From NCBI GenBank assembly GCA_043801445.1, contig JAZDMB010000023.1, forward strand, positions 1-64,000: a stretch of DNA of 64,000 nt, read 5' to 3'. Made by a program: the position numbers and the translations under genes. A model generated the notes under the pieces. The model ran no database searches, was not told where the DNA came from, and was given only the letters and a program-made list of their open reading frames with translations. Source of the stretch: JAZDFP01 sp043801445 (GTDB lineage: Bacteria > Planctomycetota > MHYJ01 > JACQXL01). This document shows positions 42,030 through 50,600 of the stretch, piece after piece. Position 1 is the first letter of the stretch. Each line of letters opens with the position of its first letter.

Positions 42030-42125
42030 AGGCAAGGAAAATCCTAGCCACAAAGGCACAAAGACACTAAAATAAATCAATGGGTTCTTTTCTTCGTATC
42101 TTGGTGATTAATATTAATCCAATTT
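42030..42125. repeat. CACAAAGACAC-type intergenic repeat
   Basis: CCACAAAGGCACAAAGACAC (about 42046-42065) followed by a TTCTTCGTATCTTGGTG arm, a loose inverted repeat of the widespread 'accacaaagacacaaag' kind. The rest of 41924-42210 has no gene. Confidence 0.45.
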
Positions 42126-42210
42126 CCTATACCATCATGGAAAATAAAGCTTTACACCAACCCAGCCCATGCTTACTTCTATGACAGGCAAGATGCAGAT
42201 AAAAGCCGGG

Positions 42211-43032
42211 TTATTTTTCCCATTCAGGCGGAATAATCCTTCCGTAATATTCAGTAATAGCCGGAGAAGGATTTCTCAGTGATTTGCCATATTTATGAAA
42301 TGCCTGGTTGATTTCGTTAACAGAAAGATGCAATGTCGTGGTTAAAACGTTTTCCCAAGACGCGCTATCAACTTTACGATAAAGATAATAAAATAATTCA
42401 TCGCCCATATAATTTATCAAGAAAGAAACAAAAGCCGCCGAAATGTTGCCTTCCGCTTCATTTACTATAACCGGTGAAGAAAATACATTTTCTACGGTCC
42501 ATTTATTGGGCGGTTCGAATTTAGCTAATCTATAGACCTCGCATGAATATTCCTTCGTATCAATGGTTTCCAGAAAATCTGTCATTATTATGGTTCTCTT
42601 TTCGTAAAACCGGCAGACACCTTCTTGCAGAGAGCTGGGAACATTCGTATTGATATCATTAAGCAATATATGCATCATTTCATGCGCTGAAATAAATTTT
42701 TTCCTGTCAGAATAATAATAATAAACGCTCCTGGTAGACCCAACCGCATATCCCCAAACCTTTCCGGTCCACTGAGGCATCGTTTCCAGCAGGTAACAAT
42801 TTATTTTTTTATTAAATGTATCGGTTGATTTCAACATCTGTATGGCCCGATTGCAGACTTCCTCATAAGTTTTAGCCGCCGTATCAATCTCGCGAGCGGC
42901 CAATGAATCCGGCTTGTAATAAATAATCAAGTGCTCTGTCTCTTTTATACGCCAATTCTGGTTATTAGAAACACAACCGCTTATGCTTAATATTATTATA
43001 AAAACAACGATTATACCTCGCGGCATTCTCAT
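42211..43032 (-). CDS. Putative zinc metallopeptidase lipoprotein
   Basis: 273 residues. A signal peptide ends in SISGC at about residue 20 (LSISGC lipobox), so it should be anchored in a membrane. The HEMMH at about residue 117 is the HExxH zinc site, and LQEGVCRFYE about 25 residues later supplies a possible third ligand (E of EG), the gluzincin arrangement of peptidase-MA-like proteins. Substrate unknown. It lies alone between the heptosyltransferase and the LPS kinase, with a repeat-rich gap on each side. Confidence 0.75.
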   Translation of the reverse strand: MRMPRGIIVVFIIILSISGCVSNNQNWRIKETEHLIIYYKPDSLAAREIDTAAKTYEEVCNRAIQMLKSTDTFNKKINCYLLETMPQWTGKVWGYAVGSTRSVYYYYSDRKKFISAHEMMHILLNDINTNVPSSLQEGVCRFYEKRTIIMTDFLETIDTKEYSCEVYRLAKFEPPNKWTVENVFSSPVIVNEAEGNISAAFVSFLINYMGDELFYYLYRKVDSASWENVLTTTLHLSVNEINQAFHKYGKSLRNPSPAITEYYGRIIPPEWEK

Positions 43033-43131
43033 AAAAACCTTTTAATATAGAAAAGTATAAAAGCTATGGATTACACGGATTATTCTGATTTAATCTGTGA
43101 AATCTGTGGCTATTTTTCTTGGTAATATTCT

Positions 43132-44082
43132 TTATCCGCTCCTATATAGTCTCCACCACCATTTATGCAAACGTGTGTGCCTTAAACATCTGCTTGTAAC
43201 CGAACGTTTTTGATCTTTTCCACCTAATGATAATTCATTAAAGCATGTTTCAAGAAGCAATAAACGGTCGGTATAAGTAACGATATTATTTATATTAAGC
43301 GATTTAAACTTAAAAATCATTTTTTCCAGGGAACGATTCAATCTTATCAGATTATCGACCCGTTTATCAAACGACAACGGTTGTTCATAATAGGATTTAT
43401 CCAAATCTATAATATAGGTCTTTATTGTTCCTTCCGGAGATTGAATCAGAATGTTGCGGATATTCAGATCGCTATGATATATCCCAACCTGATGAAGTTG
43501 TCCAATCGCCCGGCTTATAGATTCAATAAGATTTTTTTTCTTTTGATATAGCTCGCTATATTTATCTTTGTAATTCTTTAATAAAAACAGAATGAAATCC
43601 TCTAAAGTTATCGTATCCGGTATTTTCTTGGATATTATCTTTGCCCTGAATAAAAAAGGTGTAATCCATTTTATTTGAATGCCCAATATTTCAGAAACTG
43701 ATACGCCGTTAACCCGCGCTTTTTCAGTTAAAACCAATTCATTTAACGGTCTTCTGGCATCATTAAATATATCGGGTAAAAACAAAGCGGTTAACCCGCC
43801 TCGTTTATATGTTTTCATGATAACCTCTTCATTTTGACCAGATGCTGATTTTATATGGGCAACGATATATTCGCCCCGCCCTTTCACTGTTGTTGCGAGT
43901 TGACGCCCGAAAGGCCGAGCCTCGCCCATCGGAGCGGAAGGAACATCTATTTTTCCATCAAATAAAGAATTAACGCCTGATTCATAATCATGATGAATTA
44001 TCCGCCATTCCTTGTGCGATTCGTTGATATGAAAATATGAGGGTATAATCAAATCAGGGTAAATATTCTTTAATTCTAACAT
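43132..44082 (-). CDS. LPS kinase of the KdkA/WaaP family
   Basis: 316 residues. Kinase-like signature: a Lys in VIMKTYKRGG, HQVGIYHSDLNIRNILI with the catalytic HxDLNxxN, and YIIDLDKSYY in the DFG position (DLD), the pattern of KDO and heptose kinases that add phosphate to the LPS core. Upstream of the Lys an in-frame palindromic element gives APMGEARPFGRQLATT (nt 43904-43936). A divergent heptosyltransferase gene starts at 44148. Confidence 0.82.
   Translation of the reverse strand: MLELKNIYPDLIIPSYFHINESHKEWRIIHHDYESGVNSLFDGKIDVPSAPMGEARPFGRQLATTVKGRGEYIVAHIKSASGQNEEVIMKTYKRGGLTALFLPDIFNDARRPLNELVLTEKARVNGVSVSEILGIQIKWITPFLFRAKIISKKIPDTITLEDFILFLLKNYKDKYSELYQKKKNLIESISRAIGQLHQVGIYHSDLNIRNILIQSPEGTIKTYIIDLDKSYYEQPLSFDKRVDNLIRLNRSLEKMIFKFKSLNINNIVTYTDRLLLLETCFNELSLGGKDQKRSVTSRCLRHTRLHKWWWRLYRSG
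43904..43936. repeat. Intragenic palindromic element in the LPS kinase gene
   Basis: CGCCCGAAAGGCCGAGCCTC followed by GCCCATCGGAGCGG, a member of the GGCGAGGCTCGCC family, in frame in the kinase near its N-terminus. Confidence 0.65.
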
Positions 44083-44147
44083 TGCTTTACCTTTTGGGTT
44101 TAGGTATTATAATTCTTATATTCTTTATTAATCAATATCTTAAAATT

Positions 44148-45272
44148 ATGGCACTGAAATTCAACAAAATTCTGATAGTTCGGCTGAGCGCAATAGGAGA
44201 TGTCATTAATACCATTCCGGCATTGGTGGTTTTGAAACACAATTTCCCCCTTAGTCATATCAGCTGGGTAGTAGAAGATAAAGCCAAAGACCTGCTTTTA
44301 GGATATCCGTATCTGGATAATGTTTTTATTCTAAAGAGACGCAGCGGTAACCGAATCAGCCGGGCATTAAGTCTTATTCGTAAACTTCGTGAGTCCAAAT
44401 TCGATGTTGCAATCGACTTCCAGGGTAATCTTAAAAGCGGTTTAGTTGCTTCTTTAAGCGGCGCGACCACACGTATCGGCATAAAACCGGCCAAAGAATG
44501 TAATACATTATTTACTAATTATAAAATTAATTTGCCTGACCAAAGAATGAATCGCGTGGAAAGAAACCTTTATATACTAAAAAGTCTCGGGTTGGATATA
44601 AATATCCTGGAGTGGAGTAAGATACCGCCTCCTTTTACAAAACCGGATGAACTTTATATTGATAAATTCCTTTCTGTGCATAACCCTCAAGAAAAACCGG
44701 TAGTTATACTTCATCCGGGGACAAGTGAATTCGGGATATTTAAACGCTGGCATCCCCAAAAATATGCCCAATTAGCAGACCGGCTTATCGAGTCTCTGAA
44801 TATTTGTTGTATTATTTCCTGGAGCGGCAAGGAAAAAAAGTTGGCTGAATCCATTTCTGCGCGGATGAAACATAAACCATTAATAATAGATGAAGCAATT
44901 TCCATTAACAAATTTGCCGCTCTGATTAAACATGCACTGTTATTTATTGGCAGCGATTCCGCTCCTTTGCATTTAGCGAATTTATTAGGAATAAACATAA
45001 TCGGTCTTTACGGACCAAAAGACCCGATTATCTACGGGCCTTATTCTCCGGCAACCTATCCGCCAGAGGCGGATCTGCCTATGGCACAGAGTAGCAATCA
45101 GAAAACTGCATCCGATAAAACAAGAAGTACTAAACCGGTTATTATCAGTGCCGCTCAAAAAGGAATATCCTGCAGTCCTTGCCGGAAGCGAAAATGCAAT
45201 AATCCGATATGTATGGAATCGATAACCGTAGAAGAAATCTTCCAGCAATCTTCTACTTTGCTCTTAAAATAA
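44148..45272 (+). CDS. LPS heptosyltransferase I-like (GT9)
   Basis: 374 residues from the ATG at 44148, where the family start MALKFNKILIVRLSAIGDV begins; the longer frame from 44082 (TTG) overlaps the divergent kinase start and adds an implausible leader. Motifs: VRLSAIGDVINTIPAL, ILHPGTSEFGIFKRWHP, FIGSDSAPLHLANLLGI and GLYGPKDP. The C-terminal CSPCRKRKCNNPICM cluster matches that of the neighbouring waaF. About residues 305-330 an unusual stretch (PPEADLPMAQSSNQK...) includes a CCGCCAGAGGCGG palindrome (45060-45072). Confidence 0.85.
   Translation: MALKFNKILIVRLSAIGDVINTIPALVVLKHNFPLSHISWVVEDKAKDLLLGYPYLDNVFILKRRSGNRISRALSLIRKLRESKFDVAIDFQGNLKSGLVASLSGATTRIGIKPAKECNTLFTNYKINLPDQRMNRVERNLYILKSLGLDINILEWSKIPPPFTKPDELYIDKFLSVHNPQEKPVVILHPGTSEFGIFKRWHPQKYAQLADRLIESLNICCIISWSGKEKKLAESISARMKHKPLIIDEAISINKFAALIKHALLFIGSDSAPLHLANLLGINIIGLYGPKDPIIYGPYSPATYPPEADLPMAQSSNQKTASDKTRSTKPVIISAAQKGISCSPCRKRKCNNPICMESITVEEIFQQSSTLLLK
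45060..45072. repeat. Intragenic palindrome CCGCCAGAGGCGG
   Basis: A short palindrome in frame in the heptosyltransferase gene, in a stretch without family conservation. Related to the palindrome at 33109-33122 and to one in mreC (61891-61905). Confidence 0.5.
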
Positions 45273-45548
45273 AACCATAGATTACACAGATTGAATTCAA
45301 TCGGTAAAATTTAGACCTAAATATAAATTATACGCTCTATTGGATCGGGCGCTCATAAGGACAGATTTAATCTGTGGAATCTGTGGCTATTTTCCTTGAC
45401 AGAATTGTGTCAAATAGGGTATGCGTAAATACCTACTAATAAAGAAAACACCAAACATTAGCGAATCCCGCAGAGAGTCAGGCGCTACGGTCGGAATAAC
45501 TCGCTCAATGACCCTCTGGGACTAACGACGAGTAAAAAGGAGATGAAT
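45273..45548 (+). other. Intergenic repeats and operator-like palindrome
   Basis: Contains the dispersed word AATCTGTGGCTATTTTCC (about 45378-45395, compare 43100 and 38200). This is followed by the 18-bp near-palindrome TTGACAGAATTGTGTCAA (45396-45413), whose TTGACA could be a -35 box with a weak TATGCG 18 bp later. AAAAAGGAG (45535-45542) serves the next gene. Confidence 0.45.
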
Positions 45549-47183
45549 ATGCAAAGATTATTGATAAGAATTATCACGGTTATGGGTTTAATTGCTTGCG
45601 GCAGTTACGATGGCGGTGTAAGCAGCGCACCAACTGAAACTCCACCTGCTCAGGTAACCTCACCTTCACCATCTAATAAAGCAATTAATGTTCCACTCAC
45701 CCAACAACTCGGTTGGGGTGCGGCAAGTGGCGCTGCTTCTTATAATGTTTATTTCGGCACATCTGTGACACCACAATTTGTTATAACTACTACAAGTACA
45801 ACATACAAACCAGGTGCACTAACTAATAAAACCATATATTATTGGCGGATTGATTCAAAGAATACCGCGGGAACTACTACCGGTGATATGTGGAGTTTTA
45901 CTACCGCACCAACAGCATCTCCCCTTACCTTTAACTATACTGGCGGCCAGCAGAAATGGGTTGTGCCAACAGGTGTGACCACAATCAAAGTGGATGTAAG
46001 AGGCGCTCAAGGCGGCAACGGCTACACCGCCGATTCCGATGGCGGCAACGGGGCACAGGTGCAGACAACGCTTGCAGTCAAGCCTACAGAGATACTCTAT
46101 ATCTATGTCGGAGGTCAGGGTAGCCGGAACGGTAGCGGCGGCTACAATGGCGGTGGCAGCAGCGGCGCTGGAACCTATGCCAGCGGGGGCGGCGGCGGCG
46201 CTTCAGACATCCGTCAAGGGGGTACTGCTCTCAGTAACCGTGTCGTTGTTGCCGGCGGCGGCGGCGGCGGCGGTTACTCCGGCGGCGGCTACGGCGGCTA
46301 TGTCGCCGGCGGACAAGGTGGCATCGGTTCCCTCGGCAGCACCGGTGGCGACGGCGGCACCCAAAGCGCCGGTGGCGCAGGCGGCTATAGCACCGGCACC
46401 GACGGTACCATTGGCGTCGGCGGCAACAGCGGCAGCGGCGACCTCTACTGCGGTGGTGGCGGCGGCGGCGGTTATTACGGCGGTGGCGGCGGCGGCGGCG
46501 CCATCGGCGGCATGGGCAGCAGCGCCGGCGGCGGCGGTTCGGGTTATTCCGCAGGAACTGACACTTCGTATGCGGAGGGCTTTCAGACCGGCAACGGCCT
46601 GATTATCATCACATACGGACCATCAGCTGCTCAGGTAACTACACCAAATCCAAGCAATAGAACAACAGGTGTGTCAATCAACACCACTTTACTTTCTTGG
46701 GCTGCAGCAAGTGACGCAACCTCTTATGATATCTATTTCGGAGCTTCCTGGCCCGTAACATTTATTACCAATCGGACCGACACAACTTACAACCCCGGTA
46801 TACTGCTTAATAACACCGTGTATTTCTGGCGGATTGATTCAAAGAACGCTATTGGAACAACAATTGGCATCGTCTGGGTTTTTAATACTGCATTATCCGG
46901 AGCACCGCCTGTACAGGTAACTACACCCAGTCCAGCTAATGGTGCAACAGGTATTCCAATCACCCGGCAATTAAAGTGGACTGCAGCAAAGGGTGCAACA
47001 TCTTATGATGTCTATCTCGGAACAAGCAGTCCGGGAATGTTTATTGGCAATCAAACCGACACGAGTTATACCCCAAATACACTGAGTTATAACACTACAT
47101 ATTACTGGAGAATTGATTCCAGGAATGCCGGTGGAACCATTACCGGTACTATCTGGAATTTTACAACCGTAGCAGAACACTGA
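45549..47183 (+). CDS. FN3/glycine-rich surface lipoprotein
   Basis: 544 residues from the ATG at 45549, 6 nt behind GGAG; the in-frame ATG at 45543 is too close to the ribosome binding site. A classical lipoprotein signal ends GLIAC at about residue 17. Parts in order: an FN3-like repeat (about 30-120, APAQVTSPSPSNKAINVP), a glycine-rich domain (about 130-355, FNYTGGQQKWVVPTGV... GGGGGGASDIRQGGT), and two more FN3-like repeats (about 358-450 and 453-540), with YYWRIDSKN strands. The glycine-rich domain is homologous to the C-terminal one of the giant protein at 26925-32396. The domain is GC-rich because of its Gly codons. Confidence 0.8.
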   Translation: MQRLLIRIITVMGLIACGSYDGGVSSAPTETPPAQVTSPSPSNKAINVPLTQQLGWGAASGAASYNVYFGTSVTPQFVITTTSTTYKPGALTNKTIYYWRIDSKNTAGTTTGDMWSFTTAPTASPLTFNYTGGQQKWVVPTGVTTIKVDVRGAQGGNGYTADSDGGNGAQVQTTLAVKPTEILYIYVGGQGSRNGSGGYNGGGSSGAGTYASGGGGGASDIRQGGTALSNRVVVAGGGGGGGYSGGGYGGYVAGGQGGIGSLGSTGGDGGTQSAGGAGGYSTGTDGTIGVGGNSGSGDLYCGGGGGGGYYGGGGGGGAIGGMGSSAGGGGSGYSAGTDTSYAEGFQTGNGLIIITYGPSAAQVTTPNPSNRTTGVSINTTLLSWAAASDATSYDIYFGASWPVTFITNRTDTTYNPGILLNNTVYFWRIDSKNAIGTTIGIVWVFNTALSGAPPVQVTTPSPANGATGIPITRQLKWTAAKGATSYDVYLGTSSPGMFIGNQTDTSYTPNTLSYNTTYYWRIDSRNAGGTITGTIWNFTTVAEH

Positions 47184-47274
47184 TTTCATATGTCGCCACA
47201 GCTAAGCGGGACGGCGAACCCATATATTTTCAACCGGGAATTAGGTTTTAATCCGTTAAATCATGTTATTTTTC

Positions 47275-47301
47275 TTGACCCTTTAGAGATATATCTATAA
47301 T
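47275..47301 (+). promoter_or_regulatory. Possible promoter upstream of the DegT aminotransferase
   Basis: TTGACC (47275-47280), a short 15-bp spacer, TATAAT (47296-47301). It lies about 150 bp before the ATG at 47453. The short spacer lowers confidence. Confidence 0.4.
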
Positions 47302-47452
47302 TGTTATCATATCCATTTGTTTAATAAGTTAGTTTTATATTTTAGAATTCAGATATAATAGCGGGATGGTATTACGTCCTGACTAATTTCTGTCGGGACT
47401 ATCTCTAACGGGTTTTGCTTTTTAAAGCTTCAATTAAAAATTAGATATTTTT

Positions 47453-48619
47453 ATGCAAGTTTCTTCATTAGACCTCAAATCTCAATATTCCAAGATACAA
47501 AATGAATTAAATTCGGCATTAAACGATGTAGTAAAATCCCAGCATTTCATCCTTGGGCCAATAGTTGAAAAATTAGAAGAAGAGCTGTCGAAATATTTGG
47601 GCGTAAAACATTCAATTACAGTAGCTTCCGGTTCCGATGCTTTATTGATTTCTTTAATGGCTTTAAATGTAGGCGCGGGAGATGAAGTTATCACAACCCC
47701 GTTTACATTTTTTGCCACAGCCGGTGCCATTGCCCGATTAGGCGCTAAACCTGTCTTCGTGGATATAGAGCCGGATACATATAATATCAATCCGATAAAA
47801 ATTCGTTCTGCCTTGGCTTCATATAAACATGTTAAGGCTATTATTCCTGTTCATCTTTATGGTCAATGTACTGATATGTCAGAGATTATATCTATCGGTA
47901 GGGAATATAAAATACCGGTTATAGAAGATGCGGCTCAGGCAATAGGCGCAGTTTATTCATTACCAACCGGTTCTACCTCTCAAAACTGCAAAGCAGGAAC
48001 TATGACGGAATTAGGATGCTTTTCTTTTTATCCTACAAAAAACTTGGGTGGCTGGGGTGATGGTGGTTTCGTTACAACTAATGATTCATCTATGGCTAAA
48101 CTGATAAAATGTCTGAGAGTCCATGGTGGCAAAAACAGGTATTATCATCAGTATATCGGCTTAAATAGCCGTCTGGATGCAATGCAAGCGGCAATTCTGC
48201 GAGTAAAACTAAAATATATCGAACAATGGAATCAGGAACGCTCGGAACGCGCCGGATTTTATGACCGTCTTTTAAAGGAATCTAAATTATTGGATTACAT
48301 ATCTCTTCCGATAACTAAATCGGGTCGTAATCATATTTACCATCAATATACTATTAGAATCCTCTCAAAAAAAGTACCATCACTTAGAGACGAACTCTGC
48401 GCTTTCCTAAAAAAGAATGAGATAGGCTGTGAAATATATTATCCGCTACCGTTACATTTACAGCAATGCTTTAATTACTTAGGCTATAAAAAAGGTGATT
48501 TTCCGGAGTCTGAAAAATCTTCGTTGAGCGTGCTTTCATTGCCCATATACCCCGAATTAACAGAAAAAATGCAGGTATATGTAACGGAAAAAATAAAAGA
48601 ATTCTTTATTAGCCGTTAA
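47453..48619 (+). CDS. DegT/DnrJ/EryC1/StrS-family PLP aminotransferase
   Basis: 388 residues, standard length. It should aminate a nucleotide-bound keto sugar, feeding surface polysaccharide synthesis. Motifs: QVSSLDLKSQYSKIQNELN start, ASGSDALLISLMAL (phosphate-binding loop), TPFTFFATAGAIARLGAKPVF, IPVHLYGQCTDM, IEDAAQAIGA (cofactor Asp) and SFYPTKNLGGWGDGG with the PLP lysine near residue 197. The substrate cannot be read from sequence. It is followed after 35 bp by the sigma factor gene. Confidence 0.9.
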   Translation: MQVSSLDLKSQYSKIQNELNSALNDVVKSQHFILGPIVEKLEEELSKYLGVKHSITVASGSDALLISLMALNVGAGDEVITTPFTFFATAGAIARLGAKPVFVDIEPDTYNINPIKIRSALASYKHVKAIIPVHLYGQCTDMSEIISIGREYKIPVIEDAAQAIGAVYSLPTGSTSQNCKAGTMTELGCFSFYPTKNLGGWGDGGFVTTNDSSMAKLIKCLRVHGGKNRYYHQYIGLNSRLDAMQAAILRVKLKYIEQWNQERSERAGFYDRLLKESKLLDYISLPITKSGRNHIYHQYTIRILSKKVPSLRDELCAFLKKNEIGCEIYYPLPLHLQQCFNYLGYKKGDFPESEKSSLSVLSLPIYPELTEKMQVYVTEKIKEFFISR

Positions 48620-48654
48620 GTTACGAATGTAATATCGGCTAACTGAATTTAATT

Positions 48655-49482
48655 ATGAGAATTATCAAACAAGAACATGATTTAACTGATTATTTTTCGC
48701 AGTTAAAAACGGTTCCTCTTTTAACTGAAAGCGAAGAAAGAAAAATAGCCGGGTTATCTTATTGGGGCAATAAAAAGGCTAAACACCATCTCATTCTTGC
48801 TAATCTTAGATTAGTAGTAAAGATAGCCCGTGCATTTTCAAACCGAGGCATGCCTTTTTTAGATCTTATTGAAGAAGGGAATCTCGGTTTAATCCATGCT
48901 GTTGATAAATTTAATCCTTATAAAAACTATCGTTTTACTACTTATGCAAGATGGTGGATATTGCAATCTATTAGGCGCGCGATTAAAAGTTCGGGTAAAC
49001 CCGTTCATCTGCCAGCTTCCTTGATAGATATCATTACTAAATGGAAAAAAACAAGTTCAAAGCTATCTCAGAAATTAGGACGCAAGCCTTATGAAAATGA
49101 AATCATTGATGAACTAAAACTCACATCTCATTTCATTCGTTTCTTTAAGAGTTATTTATGGTTTCGCTATTATCCAAAACAAGTTTCATATCCCAGTATA
49201 ACGTCAAAAGAAATTGATATATTCTCTGATGAAAAATCATTGCCGGTAGACAATAATTTACTTGAGGAGGCAGATAGAAAAGCAATTCAGAGATATTTAT
49301 CTACCATAAGCATAAGGGAATCCTCTATCCTGAGCATGCATTACGGTTTAGACCATAAAAAAATACCTTTGACTTTACGGCAGATCGCAAAAAGATTAAA
49401 AATATCAGCGGAACGCGTCCGACAAATCGAACATGAAGCATTAAAAAAATTCCACGATGTTTATGTTTCACGGGTTCAATAA
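48655..49482 (+). CDS. Sigma-70-family RNA polymerase sigma factor (group 1/2-like)
   Basis: 275 residues with regions 1.2, 2, 3 and 4 but no region 1.1. Region 1.2: DYFSQLKTVPLLTESEE. Region 2: RLVVKIARAFSNRGMPFLDLIEEGNLGL, then AVDKFNPYKNYRFTTYARWWILQSIRRAI. Region 3 follows HLPASL. Region 4: LTLRQIAKRLKISAERVRQIEHEALKKF. The size is like RpoS or short RpoD-type factors rather than ECF factors. It follows the DegT gene by 35 bp in the same direction. Which genes it controls is not visible here. Confidence 0.9.
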   Translation: MRIIKQEHDLTDYFSQLKTVPLLTESEERKIAGLSYWGNKKAKHHLILANLRLVVKIARAFSNRGMPFLDLIEEGNLGLIHAVDKFNPYKNYRFTTYARWWILQSIRRAIKSSGKPVHLPASLIDIITKWKKTSSKLSQKLGRKPYENEIIDELKLTSHFIRFFKSYLWFRYYPKQVSYPSITSKEIDIFSDEKSLPVDNNLLEEADRKAIQRYLSTISIRESSILSMHYGLDHKKIPLTLRQIAKRLKISAERVRQIEHEALKKFHDVYVSRVQ

Positions 49483-49607
49483 TATTTGATGTTATAACTA
49501 TTTTCTCAAGTATTAAAGGCCGTTGAATAGTTCCGCCTGTCAGAATTATTGTAAACAAAGATTCAAATCGATTAGTTACTTGAATCCTAATCGGGGATTA
49601 AATAATC

Positions 49608-50123
49608 ATGAGAATGCCGGTTTTGATTTCGGCTAATTCGATTCAAAGGAAAGTAAAATTACTAGCCAAACAAATTTCTAAAGATTATACAAATAAACAA
49701 CCATTCCTAATCAGCATCCTTAACGGTGCCTTTGTTTTTACAGCCGACCTGATAAGGCATTTAACTATTCCGGTTAGATGCGATTTCATGAGAGTTTCTT
49801 CTTACAATCAATCCACTCAATCATCCGGCAAAATAAAAATTATTATGGATATTGATTTTTCTGCCAGGAATAAGGATATTATTATCATTGACGATATTAT
49901 TGATACAGGATTAACCGCTCGCCACATAATAAACAAATTAAAACGCCAAAAACCACGGAGTATAAAGTTATGCGCCCTTTTAAATAAACCCTCAAGACGA
50001 ATCATTCCTATAAAAATAGACTATTGCGGTTTTATCATTCCTAACAAATTCGTTGTGGGTTACGGTACAGATTATAAAGAACAATACAGACAATTACGCT
50101 ATATCGGATATTTACCCTGTTAG
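49608..50123 (+). CDS. hpt: Hypoxanthine (guanine) phosphoribosyltransferase
   Basis: 171 residues, usual size. It salvages purine bases with PRPP. LISILNGAFVFTADLIRHL is the N-terminal loop, RVSSYNQSTQSSG the flexible loop, DIIIIDDIIDTGLTARHI the PRPP-binding motif, and FVVGYGTDYKEQYRQLRYIG the base-binding end. Two ATGs (49608, 49614) are possible. Confidence 0.93.
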   Translation: MRMPVLISANSIQRKVKLLAKQISKDYTNKQPFLISILNGAFVFTADLIRHLTIPVRCDFMRVSSYNQSTQSSGKIKIIMDIDFSARNKDIIIIDDIIDTGLTARHIINKLKRQKPRSIKLCALLNKPSRRIIPIKIDYCGFIIPNKFVVGYGTDYKEQYRQLRYIGYLPC

Positions 50124-50198
50124 AGATAATTTACAGTCACGATAAAGACGTGCCCTGTATCTAACTGGATTTACCTTCTTGAAAAGGAGCAATGCTAT

Positions 50199-50600
50199 AT
50201 GGAAATTAAAATCTATTATGATGATACTGATGCAGGCGGTGTCGTTTATCACGCCAATTACCTGAAATATTTTGAACGAGGCAGAACCGAATATATGAAC
50301 CAACGCGGTATTGACCCGGCAGCAATGGCACAATCCGGAATTATATTTGTCATAGTCCGGGCTGAGGTTTCTTATCTATCACCAGCCCGATATGGCGATA
50401 TAATTAGAGTCGAAACATTCATTGATGAAATTTCTTATGCTTCTGTTACCTTCGGGTATAAAATATATTTATCAGGCAAATCATCTAAAGTTAATAATAA
50501 ACTCCTCGTTACGGGTAAAACCAAAATTGCCATGGTTAACAAGGATATGAAAGTCCAAAGATTTTCGGATGACTTTATTGAACGGTTTAAAGCGGTTTGA
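50199..50600 (+). CDS. ybgC: YbgC-type acyl-CoA thioesterase (hot-dog fold)
   Basis: 133 residues. YYDDTDAGGVVYHANYLKYFERGRTEYM is the family signature with the catalytic Asp in DTDAGGVVYHANY (read in pieces), and ISPARYGDI-type LSPARYGDIIRVET follows. In many Gram-negatives ybgC lies with tol-pal; here it does not. The ribosome binding site AAAAGGAG is at about 50183-50190. The 3' end overlaps the convergent M16 peptidase gene by 14 nt. Confidence 0.9.
   Translation: MEIKIYYDDTDAGGVVYHANYLKYFERGRTEYMNQRGIDPAAMAQSGIIFVIVRAEVSYLSPARYGDIIRVETFIDEISYASVTFGYKIYLSGKSSKVNNKLLVTGKTKIAMVNKDMKVQRFSDDFIERFKAV

Noticed and set aside
44082..44147. TTG start adding a hydrophobic leader to the heptosyltransferase
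   Set aside because: GT9 enzymes begin at the KILIVRLSAIGD strand; the leader overlaps the divergent kinase start and would be an odd membrane anchor.
46039..46602. Ala-rich 187-codon frame inside the FN3/glycine-rich lipoprotein
   Set aside because: It is the shifted reading of GGC-rich glycine codons (GCG/GCA alanines), with no independent signals.
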